A stretch of DNA of 39,678 bases from Intrasporangium sp. (GCF_030452765.1 NZ_JAKDLO010000017.1:1-39678); one strand, 5' to 3'. Shown: positions 1 to 8,229, counted from the stretch's first letter. The notes: a model not told the origin generated them from the sequence alone. Made by a program: numbers and translations.

Positions 1-577
1 GCGGGCGGGTGGCGACGCACCCTGGGCCTACGAAGTGACGGGACGGTGCTCGCGGCCGGCCGCCGGAACGAGGGCGCCTGCGACGTGACCGGGTGGCGCG
101 AGGTCGTGACGGTGTCCTGCGGAGACTGGCACGCCGTCGGCGTGCGTGCCGACGGCACCGCTGTCGCTACGGGTGCCAACCGCCGGGGCAGTGCGAGCTC
201 GCTGGATGGACCAACCTCACGGCCATTGCGGCCGGCTACCTGCACACCGTCGCTGTGATGAGGGACGGACGGGTGGTCGCCGCGGGTGACTCATCCACCG
301 GTGTCCTCGACGTGACCGAATGGCGCGATGTCGTGGCGGTGGTGGCCGGCAGCTACCACACCGTCGGCCTCACCTCGGGCGGTCAGGTCATGGCTGCCGG
401 CAACAACCACGACGGCCAGTGCGACGTGAGCGACTGGAGCGACATCATCGCCGTCGCCGCAGGCTCCAGACACGACACACTGTCGGCCTGCGCAGTGACG
501 GCACGGCGGTCGCCGTCGGCCGCAACGACGACGGTCAGTGCGAGACTGCTGCCTGGTCTGACCTCCGCGTCCCGTGA
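1..577 (+). pseudogene. RCC1-repeat (beta-propeller) protein, 5' cut by the window and frameshifted
   Basis: The sequence encodes repeated units of about 38-50 residues with the pattern H-T-V-G-L-R-S-D-G-T ... A-x-G-x-N-x-x-G-Q-C-D-V-x-x-W-x-D-I/V-x-x-V-A-A-G, typical of bacterial RCC1-like propeller proteins, which usually serve as binding scaffolds. The reading frame starts before base 1. It runs in frame 1 to about base 190, then in frame 3 to about base 470, then in frame 2 to the stop at 575-577. The first shift fits loss of one G in the CCGGGGC run near 185. The second fits an extra GACAC-like repeat near 472 (net +2 or +5). After correcting both shifts the repeats are continuous, so this is one gene with two lesions, or a sequence with two errors. 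The target of the protein cannot be inferred. Confidence 0.75.
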
Positions 578-649
578 GTCTCATCTACTTCGCACGAACC
601 TCGTTCGAAGCCCCCTGTGCAAGATCTCAGGTGTCCTGTCGGGCCATCT

Positions 650-787
650 TGGCTGCACTCGACAGATGTATGGACCGACCTCGTCCACGGCGCCCTCTGG
701 TCCGTGGTCTGGGCGCTGGCCTTCACGATGCTCGCCTACCGGCGTTTCCGCCGGTCGACATCTCAGCTGACCAGCGCGCCGGCGTGA
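650..787 (+). pseudogene. C-terminal remnant of an ABC-2 type permease
   Basis: An open frame with no plausible start of its own ends at TGA 785-787. It encodes about 45 residues: a tryptophan-rich amphipathic stretch (W-T-D-L-V-H-G-A-L-W), one hydrophobic helix (S-V-V-W-A-L-A-F-T-M-L-A) and a basic end (Y-R-R-F-R-R-S). This order resembles the last membrane helix and arginine-rich tail of DrrB-like ABC-2 exporter permeases. No upstream permease sequence or ATPase is visible, so it would be a leftover 3' end. Its last 65 bases overlap the 3' end of the opposite-strand Uma2 gene. The match rests on a short stretch and could be chance. Confidence 0.35.
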
Positions 788-1400
788 TCCGCACCGGGAA
801 CGGCTGGCTCGCCTCGAAGGTCTCCTCGCCGACGGCGTGGCCGACCTCGACGTACCGGCCGCCGTCCAGCTGCCACGCGATCAGCGACGGCTCGCTGGGG
901 TCGATCACCCAGTAGGACGCGGTCCCGGCCCGCTCATGGCGCTCCCGCTTGAGTCCCAGGTCGATGCGCCGCGTGCTCGAGGAGAGGACCTCGACCGCGA
1001 GGAGCGGGGCCACAGGCAGCTCCTTCGCGGTGAAGGCCTCGCGCGGCGCGACGAGCAGGTCCGGCTGGGTCACCGTGGCCTCGGCCAAGGCAACGTCGAA
1101 GGGAGCAAACAGCACGTGCAGACCCGGAGGGCAGGCGGCTCGCAGCACGGGGTAAAGCTCACCGACGATGCGCTGGTGCCGGAAGGACGGTGCAGGCGTC
1201 ACGACCAGCATCCCGTCGAGCAGCTCGTAGCGGCGACCGTCCTCGGGCATGGCGTCGAGGTCCGCCCGGGTGAACGTCCCATGCACGAGGAGCGAGCCGT
1301 CGACCAGCTCAACCCGCGCACCGGCCGTCACGAAGGGCAGCGCGTCGAGATCGGCCGCGGTGAAGGGGCGTCCCCGCTCGATCGTCTTCATGCTCCCCAT
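723..1400 (-). CDS. Uma2 family (DUF820) PD-(D/E)XK-like nuclease
   Basis: A 225-residue protein of the Uma2 family, restriction-endonuclease-fold proteins that are widespread but of unsettled role. The expected acidic/basic core is present: D114 in QPDLLVAP, E137 in LLAVEVLS and K151 in DLGLKRERH, followed by the family's YWVIDP strand. The start ATG at 1400 has AGGAGG seven bases upstream. The N-terminus is odd. The motif F-T-x-A-D-L-D-A-x-P ... x-E-L-x-D-G occurs twice, at residues 13-35 and 43-63, as if the first segment had been duplicated. The C-terminal 16 residues or so are basic and unlike the core, and run over the tail of the permease remnant on the other strand. Uma2 genes are often mobile or present in many copies. 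Confidence 0.8.
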   Translation of the reverse strand: MGSMKTIERGRPFTAADLDALPFVTAGARVELVDGSLLVHGTFTRADLDAMPEDGRRYELLDGMLVVTPAPSFRHQRIVGELYPVLRAACPPGLHVLFAPFDVALAEATVTQPDLLVAPREAFTAKELPVAPLLAVEVLSSSTRRIDLGLKRERHERAGTASYWVIDPSEPSLIAWQLDGGRYVEVGHAVGEETFEASQPFPVRITPARWSAEMSTGGNAGRRAS

Positions 1401-1430
1401 GGTGCCTCCTCGTCGTCATGATCACCAGCA

Positions 1431-1616
1431 TCACAGATCCACCCGGACCGGTCGGGAAGTTGTCCACAGGGCTGGCTCAGCGGTCGGGGTCTCGTCGAGG
1501 AGGTGGAGCAGACCGGCGAAGATCTCGACGGCCCGGCGATGCCGACCTCGTGGTCGGGGATGAGGTCGGCGTGGGCCGGCCTGGCAACGACCGGGACCAG
1601 CCGGCTGCGTCGACAA
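1431..1616 (-). pseudogene. Unrecognised gene remnant (minus strand)
   Basis: The minus strand reads like coding sequence in two adjoining frames. An upstream part has V-A-R-P-A-H-A-D-L-I-P-D-H-E-V-G-I-A, and a downstream part in another frame has A-V-E-I-F-A-G-L-L-H-L-L-D-E-T and ends at TGA 1433-1431. One missing base near 1537 would join them. I do not recognise the family and no start can be assigned. It may be the 3' end of a decayed gene. Chance coding-like sequence in GC-rich DNA is a real alternative. Confidence 0.25.
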
Positions 1617-1650
1617 GCCGACCTCGACACCGTTGATGCGACTGGGATAC

Positions 1651-1673
1651 AGCGGGCGGCTCCGCCGCCCGCT
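1651..1673. terminator. Perfect 9-bp hairpin, terminator-like
   Basis: AGCGGGCGG and CCGCCCGCT form a perfect 9-bp stem with a 5-base loop, followed on the plus strand by GGGGCTTT. It lies between two gene remnants, so it may be a leftover terminator or attenuator. Confidence 0.45.
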
Positions 1674-1675
1674 GG

Positions 1676-1909
1676 GGCTTTGCCATCCACCTGGCCAGTA
1701 AGAACGGCTACCAAGACTCCGTGCTGCCCAGCGGCGCCTTCGCCGGCACCCCCGAAGACGCCCTGGACTGCGCCTGCGGCCTCAACCTGGGCGACCCCAC
1801 CGCCTGGACCTTGACCCCCGACGAACTTACGATCCTGACCACTAAGACACCCCTCGGGTGCGACACTCTCGCGGACCCACGACCCTTATCGGCGTGTGTG
1901 GCAAGCTGA
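1676..1909 (+). pseudogene. Unrecognised coding remnant
   Basis: An open frame with clear coding character starts straight after the hairpin at 1651-1673 and ends at TGA 1907-1909. It contains G-F-A-I-H-L-A-S-K-N-G-Y-Q-D-S and A-G-T-P-E-D-A-L-D-C-A-C-G-L. The only candidate start inside it (GTG at 1721) would remove the first recognisable residues, and the composition of the last 20 residues changes. It therefore looks like an internal piece of a larger protein whose 5' end is gone. I cannot name the family. Together with the remnants on either side it marks 1401-1910 as a graveyard of old genes. Confidence 0.35.
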
Positions 1910-1922
1910 TCGCGTGTCGGAG

Positions 1923-2831
1923 ATGTGGTCGGAACAACTCGATCTGGAACTGCGTCGTGAAGCAATGTCCTGGTTGGCAGTGCGCACCAATGATGGAGCC
2001 GACTCCCTGACCACGGACGAGCTCAAGGAGTTCCGGTTTCGCGGTGCGCCGATACCACTGATGGACCTGCAACGCGGCATCAGGAAACCTGCCGTTCTCG
2101 AGGCTGCCCTCTCGTTTCGGACGGTGTACCGGCCTGAGGGAACTGACCGTCCCTACAACGACGACGTGGGCGCGGATGGACTGATCCGGTACAAGTACCG
2201 CGGGACGGATCCGGGCCATCCGGAGAACCGTGGGCTTCGAGTCGCGATGGAGCGCAAGCTGCCCTTGATCTGGTTCTTCGGAGTGGGACCGGGTGCCTAC
2301 TTGCCAACGTTCCCCGTGTTCATAGTGGGGGAGGAGCCACCCTGGCACCAGTTCGTCGTCGACGCCGTGAGTGCGGGCGCGCTCGAGGTCGAGGGAGCTG
2401 TCGAGGAAACGCTGAAGCGCTACATCACGGTCGAGACCAAGAGGCGGCTCCACCAGCCGATCTTCCGCGCGACGGTCCTTCGTGCCTACGAGACACGTTG
2501 TGCGGTGTGCTCATTGCGGCACAGCCAGCTCCTCGACGCGGCGCACATCGTGCCGGACCGCGATGATGCTGGTATCGCGGCGGTGCGAAACGGGTTGGCG
2601 CTGTGCAAGATCCATCATGCTGCCCTGGACTCCGGCATCCTGGGAGTCCGGCCGGACTACGTCGTCGAGATCCGCGCAGATCTGCTGGCGGAGGTCGATG
2701 GGCCGATGCTGCGGTATGGATTGCAGGAACGTCATCGACAGAAGTTGATGGTCGTGCCGGCGTCTCGTCGTGAGCGGCCAGATCCGGACCTTCTCGGGCT
2801 CGCCTACGAGCACTTCCGAACCGCAGGCTGA
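1923..2831 (+). CDS. McrA-like HNH endonuclease, probably modification-dependent (type IV) restriction enzyme
   Basis: A protein of about 302 residues in two parts. The C-terminal part (about 175-300) is an HNH nuclease with C193-x2-C196, A-A-H208-I-V-P-D, N223-G-L-A-L-C228 and H231-H232, the zinc/betabetaalpha-Me pattern of actinobacterial McrA-like enzymes. The N-terminal part (about 1-160) has the PUA/SRA-like or sulfur-binding-domain layout I associate with ScoMcrA/SprMcrA-type proteins: L-x-x-x-R-G-I-x-K-P-x-x-L-x-A-A-L-S, then a D-G-L-I-R-Y-K-Y-R segment, then L-P-L-I-W-F. Such domains read modified bases or phosphorothioate DNA, so defence against modified DNA is the likely role. The start is uncertain: ATG 1923 gives the usual family N-terminus, and GTG at 1914 or 1896 is in frame. 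The gene stands alone, with no methylase or dnd genes nearby. Confidence 0.7.
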   Translation: MWSEQLDLELRREAMSWLAVRTNDGADSLTTDELKEFRFRGAPIPLMDLQRGIRKPAVLEAALSFRTVYRPEGTDRPYNDDVGADGLIRYKYRGTDPGHPENRGLRVAMERKLPLIWFFGVGPGAYLPTFPVFIVGEEPPWHQFVVDAVSAGALEVEGAVEETLKRYITVETKRRLHQPIFRATVLRAYETRCAVCSLRHSQLLDAAHIVPDRDDAGIAAVRNGLALCKIHHAALDSGILGVRPDYVVEIRADLLAEVDGPMLRYGLQERHRQKLMVVPASRRERPDPDLLGLAYEHFRTAG

Positions 2832-2892
2832 CCCTCCATCCTGCCGACCGTGTGGCATCGAGACGGCGGGGAGCCCTACGTCTGGGTTGTGG

Positions 2893-2946
2893 TGCACAGT
2901 CGATCGGAAGCGCTGCACACTCGATGAGGACTGCTGCACACTCGAT
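2893..2946 (+). repeat. Three 12-bp direct repeats with exact 21-bp period
   Basis: TGCACAGTCGAT (2893-2904), TGCACACTCGAT (2914-2925) and TGCACACTCGAT (2935-2946) are spaced exactly 21 bp start to start, two turns of the helix, so all three face the same side. They end 76 bp before the decarboxylase start. The arrangement is that of a multi-site operator rather than chance. No regulator gene lies next to it. Confidence 0.7.
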
Positions 2947-3022
2947 CATTTGGGGGGAGGCGCCTGTCGGCTCTCGGTGATGCGGCCGTGACGGAAGCCA
3001 TGGCGTCGGCGACCATGGGCAG

Positions 3023-4420
3023 ATGACTGACGACCTGTTGAGCCTGTTCACCAACGCGGCGCAAGTCGCGGCCGACCACAGAGCCACCGTGGGGGCGCGG
3101 CCGGTTCAGCCGGAGATCGATCGGGTGGCCCTCGACAATGCCCTCGGCGGCGTGCTCCCAGACGCACCCACCCCACCGAGCGAGGTCATCGAGCAGCTCG
3201 TCGCCGGAACGGCGCCGGGAATCATGGGCACCGTCGGGCCGCGGTTCTTCGGCTTCGTCACCGGCGGCGCGCTGCCCGCAGCGTCGGCTGCCGACATCCT
3301 CGCCGTCGGCTGGGACCAGTGCGCCTACAACGAGGCCCTCTCACCGGCGGCAGCCGCCGTCGAACGGGCTGCCGGCACGTGGCTCAAGGACCTGCTCCAC
3401 CTGCCGGCAAGCGCATCGGTCGGATTCGTCACCGGCGCCCAGGCGACCAACACCGTCGGTCTCGCGATCGGCCGCACGAAGGTGCTCGCCGACGCCGGCT
3501 GGGACGTCGCGCGCGACGGCCTCGCCGGAGCCCCGCGGGTGCGGATCGTCGCGAGCGAGGAGCGGCATGCGACGATCGACCGGTCCGCCAAGCTGCTCGG
3601 CCTCGGCACGGCCAGTATCGAGCCTGTGGCCGCCGACGCCAACGGCGCCATCGACGTCGCTCGCCTGCGCGAGGTGCTCGCTCGCGACACCACCGCGCCG
3701 ATAATCGTCAGCCTCCAGCTCGGCAACGTCAACACCGGCGCCTGCGACGACCTGCGCACCGCGATCCCGCTGGCCCGCGAACACGGCGCCTGGGTCCACG
3801 TCGACGGAGCCTTCGGGCTCTGGGCGGCCGCGAGCCCGCGCACCGCCCACCTGACCGACGGCGTCGAGCTCGCCGACTCGTGGGGCACCGACGCGCACAA
3901 GTGGCTCAACGTCCCGTACGACAGCGGCCTCGCCTTCTGCCGCGACCCAGAGCTACATGCCGCGACGATGTCGTACAGCGCGTCGTACCTCACCGGGTCG
4001 GGCGCCGCCGCCGACTACGTCCTCGGCGACCTGACGGCCGAATCCAGCCGGAGAGCAAGAGGGCTCGCGGTGTGGGCGGCCTTGCGCGAGCTCGGCCGGA
4101 CGGGAGTCGCCGACCTCGTCGACCAGTGCTGCGAGCTGGCCCGCCGGATGGCCGGCCGACTCGCCGCCGCGGGGGCGACGATCCACAACGACGTCGTGCT
4201 CAACCAGGTCCTCGTCAGCTTCCGCGACCTCGCCCGCACCGACGCCATCATCGAGCAGGTACAGCGCGAGGGCACGTGCTGGGTCGGCGGCACGACGTGG
4301 CGTGGCCGGCGGCTCATGCGGTTCTCCGTGTCCAACGCGGACACGACCGAGCACGACATCGACGTGTCCGCCGACGCGATCCTGACTGCCGCCCGGGAGG
4401 GGACGGACCACTGCTCCTGA
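3023..4420 (+). CDS. PLP-dependent group II amino-acid decarboxylase family protein
   Basis: A 465-residue fold-type I PLP enzyme of the aromatic-L-amino-acid/glutamate decarboxylase group. Visible features are the G-F-V-T-G-A-Q-A-T-N segment for phosphate binding, H-V-D-G-A-F-G-L-W with the PLP-contacting Asp, and the Schiff-base lysine K293 in TDAHKWLNVPYDSG. The C-terminal part carries the R-G-R-R-L-M-R-F-S-V-S-N segment usual for the family. The substrate cannot be read from the sequence. The family covers aromatic amino acids and many divergent members annotated only as aspartate aminotransferase-like. The ATG at 3023 has no strong Shine-Dalgarno. The gene is monocistronic and converges on metE with only five bases between stop codons, leaving no room for a separate terminator. 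The 21-bp repeats upstream suggest dedicated regulation. Confidence 0.8.
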   Translation: MTDDLLSLFTNAAQVAADHRATVGARPVQPEIDRVALDNALGGVLPDAPTPPSEVIEQLVAGTAPGIMGTVGPRFFGFVTGGALPAASAADILAVGWDQCAYNEALSPAAAAVERAAGTWLKDLLHLPASASVGFVTGAQATNTVGLAIGRTKVLADAGWDVARDGLAGAPRVRIVASEERHATIDRSAKLLGLGTASIEPVAADANGAIDVARLREVLARDTTAPIIVSLQLGNVNTGACDDLRTAIPLAREHGAWVHVDGAFGLWAAASPRTAHLTDGVELADSWGTDAHKWLNVPYDSGLAFCRDPELHAATMSYSASYLTGSGAAADYVLGDLTAESSRRARGLAVWAALRELGRTGVADLVDQCCELARRMAGRLAAAGATIHNDVVLNQVLVSFRDLARTDAIIEQVQREGTCWVGGTTWRGRRLMRFSVSNADTTEHDIDVSADAILTAAREGTDHCS

Positions 4421-4425
4421 CCGGG

Positions 4426-6729
4426 TCAGCGCGTCGAGAGCGACTCCCGCACCTGCGTGGCCGCCGCCACCAGGTTGGTCAGGGCCGCCTCCACCTCGGC
4501 GTAACCGCGGGTCTTCAGGCCGCAGTCCGGGTTGGCCCACAGCCGGGCCACCGGGACCGACACCGCCGCACGTTGGAGCAGCTCGGTGATCTCGGCCACG
4601 CTCGGGACGCGCGGTGAGTGGATGTCGTAGACACCCGGGCCCACCCCGCGGTCCATCCCGCCGCGGGTGAGCGCCGGGAGCACCTCCATCCGGGATCGCG
4701 CCGCCTCCAGGCTGGTCACGTCCGCGCCGAGGTCGTCGATCGCACCCACCACGTCCCCGAACTCCGAGTAGCACAGATGGGTGTGGACCTGGGTGCCGTC
4801 GGCGACCGCGCTGGTGGCGACGCGGAAGGCGTCGACCGCCCAGCCGAGATAAGCCGGCTGGTCCTCCCGGCGCAACGGCAGCAGCTCGCGCAGCGCGGGC
4901 TCGTCGACCTGGATCACCCCGATCCCCGCCCGTTCCAGGTCCAGGGTCTCGTCGCGGACGGCGAGCCCGACCTGCAAGGCGGTGTCGGCGAGCGGCTGGT
5001 CGTCCCGGACGAACGACCAGGCCAGGATCGTCACCGGCCCGGTGAGCATCCCCTTGACCGGACGGTCGGTGAGCGACTGCGCGTAGGAGATCCACGGCAC
5101 GGTCATCGGTGCGGGCCGGCTCACGTCGCCGAACAGGATCGGCGGACGCACGCACCGCGACCCGTAGGACTGCACCCAGCCGTGCGCCGAGGTGGCGAAG
5201 CCGTCGAGCAGCTCGGCGAAGTACTGCACCATGTCGTTGCGCTCCGGCTCGCCGTGGACCAGCACGTCCAGGCCGAGCGACTCCTGCAGCCGGATCACGC
5301 GCTCGATCTCGGCGCGCATCCTCGCGGTGTACGTTACGGTGTCGACCCGCCCCGCGCGGAGGCCGGCCCGGGTCGCGCGGACCTCGTCGGTCTGCGGGAA
5401 CGAGCCGATCGTGGTGGTGGGCAACGGTGGCAGCCCCAGCCGTTCGTGCTGCAGCGTGCGACGCTGCTCGGCATCCCCCCGGGTCCGGTCCGATTCGTCC
5501 AGCGCGGCCACTCGCGCCCGAACGTCGGGGCGCCGGGTGAGCGCCGACTCACGCCGCCCGGTGATGGCGGACGCCGCTTGCGCCAGCTCCTGGCTCACCA
5601 CGGCCGGGCCCTGCGACAGCCCGCACTGCAGCGTCACCACCTCGTGCACCTTCTCTCGGGCGAACGCCAGCCACGGGCGGATCCGCTCGTCCAAGGCCTC
5701 CTCCGCGTCGAGCGTGTAGGGGACGTGCAGCAGGGAGCAGGACGTGCTCACGGCCAGTGACCCGCTGACGCCGACCATGGTCTGCAAGGTGCCGAGCGCG
5801 CCGCGCAGGTCGGTGCGCCACACGTTGCGGCCGTCCACGATGCCGGCCACCAAGGTCTTGTCGCGCAGCCGGGGCACCTCGGCGAGCTGCTCGACGGTGG
5901 CGCCTGCGCACAGGTCCACGCCGATGGCCTCGACGGGGGTGTCGGCCAGCAACGGCAGCGCCGCACCGAGCCTGCCGAAGTAGGACGCGACGAACAGCGC
6001 CGGACGGTCGTCCAACCCACCCAATGCCTGGTATGCCGTGTGCGCGGCGGACAGCTCCTGGTCACCCCGGTCGCGCACCAGGGCCGGCTCGTCGAGCTGG
6101 ACCCAGGACGCGCCGGCGGCGCGCAGCTGCGCCAGCAGGTCCGCATACAGGGGAAGCAGGGAGTCGAGCCGGGCGAGCGGCGAGTACCCCTCGGGTGCCT
6201 GGTCGTCCGGCTTGGACAACAGGAGGAAGGACACCGGGCCGAGGAGCACCGGGCGAGTGGCGATGCCGAGCTCGGCGGCTTCGGCCAGCTCGGCGAGCGG
6301 CTTGGTCGCGTCCAACCGGAACGGGGCGTCGGGGCCGATCTCGGGCACGAGGTAGTGGTAGTTCGTGTCGAACCACTTGGTCATCTCCAGCGGTGCGACC
6401 TCGGCAGTCCCACGGGCCATGGCGAAGTAGCCCGCAAGCGGGTCCCGCTGATGGATCTCGCGATGCCGGGCCGGGACGGCGCCGAGCAGCACTGCCGCGT
6501 CGAGGACCTGGTCGTAGAGCGAGAAGGTGCCCGACGGGATGCTGTCGAGCCCGGCGTCGCGCAGCACCCGCCAGGTCCGAGCACGTTCGTCACGAGCCAC
6601 CTGCTCCAGCTCGGCACGGTCGATCCGGCCGGACCAGTAGCGCTCCAGAGCGAACTTGAGCTCCCGGTGGGGCCCGATGCGCGGATAGCCCAGCACGGTC
6701 GCACCGATCGAGGGCGCGCTCTCGTCCAT
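4426..6729 (-). CDS. metE: Cobalamin-independent methionine synthase
   Basis: A 767-residue protein spanning both halves of MetE (5-methyltetrahydropteroyltriglutamate-homocysteine methyltransferase), which makes methionine from homocysteine in the cytosol without B12. The N-terminal half begins with L-G-Y-P-R-I-G-x-x-R-E-L-K. The C-terminal catalytic half has [18 protein letters not shown] and the zinc ligands in T-H-L-C-Y-S-E-F and N-P-D-C-G-L-K-T-R. The start ATG at 6729 is preceded by AGGAGAG. The frame stays open upstream to 7008, but that part lacks the family sequence. Length is normal and no frameshift is present. The leader on this strand (6730-6939) shows no B12 riboswitch box that I can recognise, only the hairpin at 6779-6797. 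Confidence 0.95.
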   Translation of the reverse strand: MDESAPSIGATVLGYPRIGPHRELKFALERYWSGRIDRAELEQVARDERARTWRVLRDAGLDSIPSGTFSLYDQVLDAAVLLGAVPARHREIHQRDPLAGYFAMARGTAEVAPLEMTKWFDTNYHYLVPEIGPDAPFRLDATKPLAELAEAAELGIATRPVLLGPVSFLLLSKPDDQAPEGYSPLARLDSLLPLYADLLAQLRAAGASWVQLDEPALVRDRGDQELSAAHTAYQALGGLDDRPALFVASYFGRLGAALPLLADTPVEAIGVDLCAGATVEQLAEVPRLRDKTLVAGIVDGRNVWRTDLRGALGTLQTMVGVSGSLAVSTSCSLLHVPYTLDAEEALDERIRPWLAFAREKVHEVVTLQCGLSQGPAVVSQELAQAASAITGRRESALTRRPDVRARVAALDESDRTRGDAEQRRTLQHERLGLPPLPTTTIGSFPQTDEVRATRAGLRAGRVDTVTYTARMRAEIERVIRLQESLGLDVLVHGEPERNDMVQYFAELLDGFATSAHGWVQSYGSRCVRPPILFGDVSRPAPMTVPWISYAQSLTDRPVKGMLTGPVTILAWSFVRDDQPLADTALQVGLAVRDETLDLERAGIGVIQVDEPALRELLPLRREDQPAYLGWAVDAFRVATSAVADGTQVHTHLCYSEFGDVVGAIDDLGADVTSLEAARSRMEVLPALTRGGMDRGVGPGVYDIHSPRVPSVAEITELLQRAAVSVPVARLWANPDCGLKTRGYAEVEAALTNLVAAATQVRESLSTR

Positions 6730-6778
6730 GGCTCTCTCCTCATGTGTTCGATGAAACCTGCCCCGGTCCTGTGCGAGG

Positions 6779-6797
6779 CGGCACCGACGCGGTGCCG
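6779..6797. promoter_or_regulatory. 8-bp hairpin in the metE leader
   Basis: CGGCACCG-ACG-CGGTGCCG forms a perfect 8-bp stem with a 3-base loop, 50 bases upstream of the metE start. It could be part of a leader structure controlling metE or simply an upstream terminator. There is no U-run. Confidence 0.4.
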
Positions 6798-6927
6798 GTA
6801 GGTCTCGAGTATCCCCGGTGCCGTGGTGCCCTGTGCGGCCCACCCCCGGCGGGCGCATGGCCGGGAACGAGCCCAGCGGCATACGTCCTGCAGCATCACT
6901 GATGTCATGAACATGCATCTGTGGTGC

Positions 6928-6933
6928 TAACAT
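6928..6933 (+). promoter_or_regulatory. Leaderless -10 box for vapBC
   Basis: TAACAT lies six bases before the vapB ATG at 6940 and no Shine-Dalgarno is present. This spacing fits a leaderless transcript starting at the ATG. ATGT/ACAT half-sites at 6902-6905 and 6911-6914 could be part of an autoregulatory operator, but the dyad is weak. Confidence 0.45.
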
Positions 6934-6939
6934 CGCGGT

Positions 6940-7179
6940 ATGAGGACAACGGTACGGCTCGACCCAGAGGTCGCGGCGGCCGCCGAACGACTGCGCCGGG
7001 AACGTCACATCGGCCTCGGGGAGGCCGTGAACGAGCTCGCCCGTGCGGGCCTCGCGCGTGAGCAGAAGGCCGTCCCCTTCCGGCAGCGGACGGCGAGCGT
7101 CGGGCTGCGGACCGACGTCGCTGACATCGCCGACACGCTCGAACTGCTCGACCAGTACGACGCCGAGGACGCCCGGTGA
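6940..7179 (+). CDS. vapB: Ribbon-helix-helix antitoxin (VapB type)
   Basis: A 79-residue protein. Residues 1-40 form a ribbon-helix-helix DNA-binding domain: [11 protein letters not shown] as the beta strand, then two helices with [14 protein letters not shown]. The acidic C-terminus ([13 protein letters not shown]) is the expected toxin-neutralising tail. Its stop overlaps the GTG start of the PIN toxin (GTGA), giving translational coupling. By analogy with the family, the antitoxin or the complex would repress its own promoter. The gene is intact, unlike the relBE-like pair 1.1 kb downstream. Confidence 0.85.
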   Translation: MRTTVRLDPEVAAAAERLRRERHIGLGEAVNELARAGLAREQKAVPFRQRTASVGLRTDVADIADTLELLDQYDAEDAR

Positions 7180-7622
7180 TCGTCGACGCCAACGTCCTGC
7201 TCTACGCAGTCGACGACCAGTCGCACTTCCACAGCACAGCGCGCATGTGGCTGGAGGAGGCGATGAACGGCGTCGAACGCGTCGGGCTGCCGTGGGTGTC
7301 GCTGATGGCGTTCCAGCGCATCATCACCCATCCCCGCGTGACGGCGAACCCGCTGGCCCCGGCGGATGCCTGGGGCTGCGTCACCGACTGGCTCGACGCC
7401 GACCAAGCATGGGTGCCGACACCGGGGGGCCGCCACCGCGACATCCTGGGCCGGCTTCTCATCGACGATGACCTGCGCGGGAACCTTGTCACGGACGCCC
7501 ACCTGGCCGCGCTGGCCATCGAGCACGGAACCGGCATCTGCTCCTTCGACACCGATTTCGCCCGATTCGACAGCCTCCACTGGATCAACCCCCGACCGCC
7601 GAGGACACCGCCTGCGCGCTGA
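7176..7622 (+). CDS. vapC: PIN-domain ribonuclease toxin (VapC type)
   Basis: A 148-residue PIN-domain protein of the VapC toxin family, metal-dependent RNases that usually cut tRNA or rRNA. Acidic active-site residues are visible: D4 in [11 protein letters not shown]107 in V-T-D-A-H-L-A-A-L, and D125/D127 in [10 protein letters not shown]. The segment [17 protein letters not shown] is characteristic of one actinobacterial VapC group. The start is GTG 7176, inside the vapB stop. The stop lies within a perfect hairpin (7619-7645) that probably ends the transcript. The gene is complete and should be functional. Confidence 0.88.
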   Translation: MIVDANVLLYAVDDQSHFHSTARMWLEEAMNGVERVGLPWVSLMAFQRIITHPRVTANPLAPADAWGCVTDWLDADQAWVPTPGGRHRDILGRLLIDDDLRGNLVTDAHLAALAIEHGTGICSFDTDFARFDSLHWINPRPPRTPPAR

Positions 7623-7645
7623 GCGGCACGCAACCGTCCGCTCAG
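7619..7645 (+). terminator. Terminator hairpin after vapC
   Basis: CTGAGCGG (7619-7626) and CCGCTCAG (7638-7645) form a perfect 8-bp stem with an 11-base loop. The 5' arm includes the vapC stop codon. Confidence 0.6.
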
Positions 7646-7730
7646 AGGACGCACGGCTGGGACCCCGCCCAGCGGCATCCGAAGTGGGCCTGTGGACAAC
7701 TTTGACGGCACTTCGGCCGGGACGGCCACG

Positions 7731-8169
7731 ATGAAGGGCATGTCATTCGAAGACCTGCCACCCAACCTCCGCGAGCTGCCCCTCACCCGACCCGCGCCTC
7801 GCCGGCGACGTCATCGACCTGATCGTCAGCGAGGAGTCGCGTCACTACGGGTCGCTCGGCATCATGCTGTGCGACGAGCGGGGCCGGGGGATCAACCCGA
7901 TCCTGTTCGCGGACGAGGACGAAGCTGTCGACCTCGACGGTGTGACGAGATTCCTGCGTCTCGTCCTGCCGCTCGTCGCCGAGATCGACGGGGCGGTGCT
8001 GCTCGGACGCGGCCGCTCCCGCGGGCTCCACGCTGACGACACGGACCGGGCCTGGCACCAGCGGACCATCGACCTGTGCGCCGAGCATGGCGTCCGGCTG
8101 CTCGGCTTCCACGTCGCGACGCGCGATGGCGTCTTCGCGATGCCCGAGCCCCTGACCGCGGCCTCCTGA
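7731..8169 (+). pseudogene. Hypothetical protein, frameshifted
   Basis: An ATG at 7731 (or 7740) opens a frame that matches its continuation only if one C is removed from ACCCGAC near 7788. The corrected product is about 145 residues: S-F-E-D-L-P-P-N-L-R-E-L-P-L-T-D-P-R-L-A, then D-V-I-D-L-I-V-S, then M-L-C-D-E-R-G-R-G-I-N-P-I-L-F, and an A-V-L-L-G-R-G-R-S-R-G-L segment before a D-R-A-W-H-Q helix. It ends at TGA 8167-8169. I recognise the layout from actinobacterial proteins of unknown function but no named domain. The lesion is a plus-one insertion in a short C run, so a sequencing error is possible. The neighbouring toxin-antitoxin pair carries similar lesions. Confidence 0.6.
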
Positions 8170-8229
8170 TGGCGGCTTCCTGCGACCCGGCCCTGGTGGA
8201 ATGTCGCCGAGAGGGCAGCCGGTCGTTGC

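Noticed and set aside
574-620. TTCGAA-containing segment as a tRNA T-arm
   Set aside because: No matching acceptor, D-arm or anticodon stem can be drawn around it.
2893-2946. CRISPR array or plasmid iterons
   Set aside because: Only three 12-bp repeats with 9-bp spacers, no cas genes, no rep gene and no AT-rich stretch. An operator fits better.
3023-4420. Minus-strand frames opposite the decarboxylase as genes
   Set aside because: They mirror a gene with a complete PLP-enzyme motif set and have no start signals or domain content.
4618-5760. Long open frame on the plus strand through metE (about 380 codons)
   Set aside because: It is antisense to a full-length, well-conserved metE, has an Arg/His/Gly-rich composition and no recognisable domain. 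Long antisense frames are expected in very GC-rich genes.
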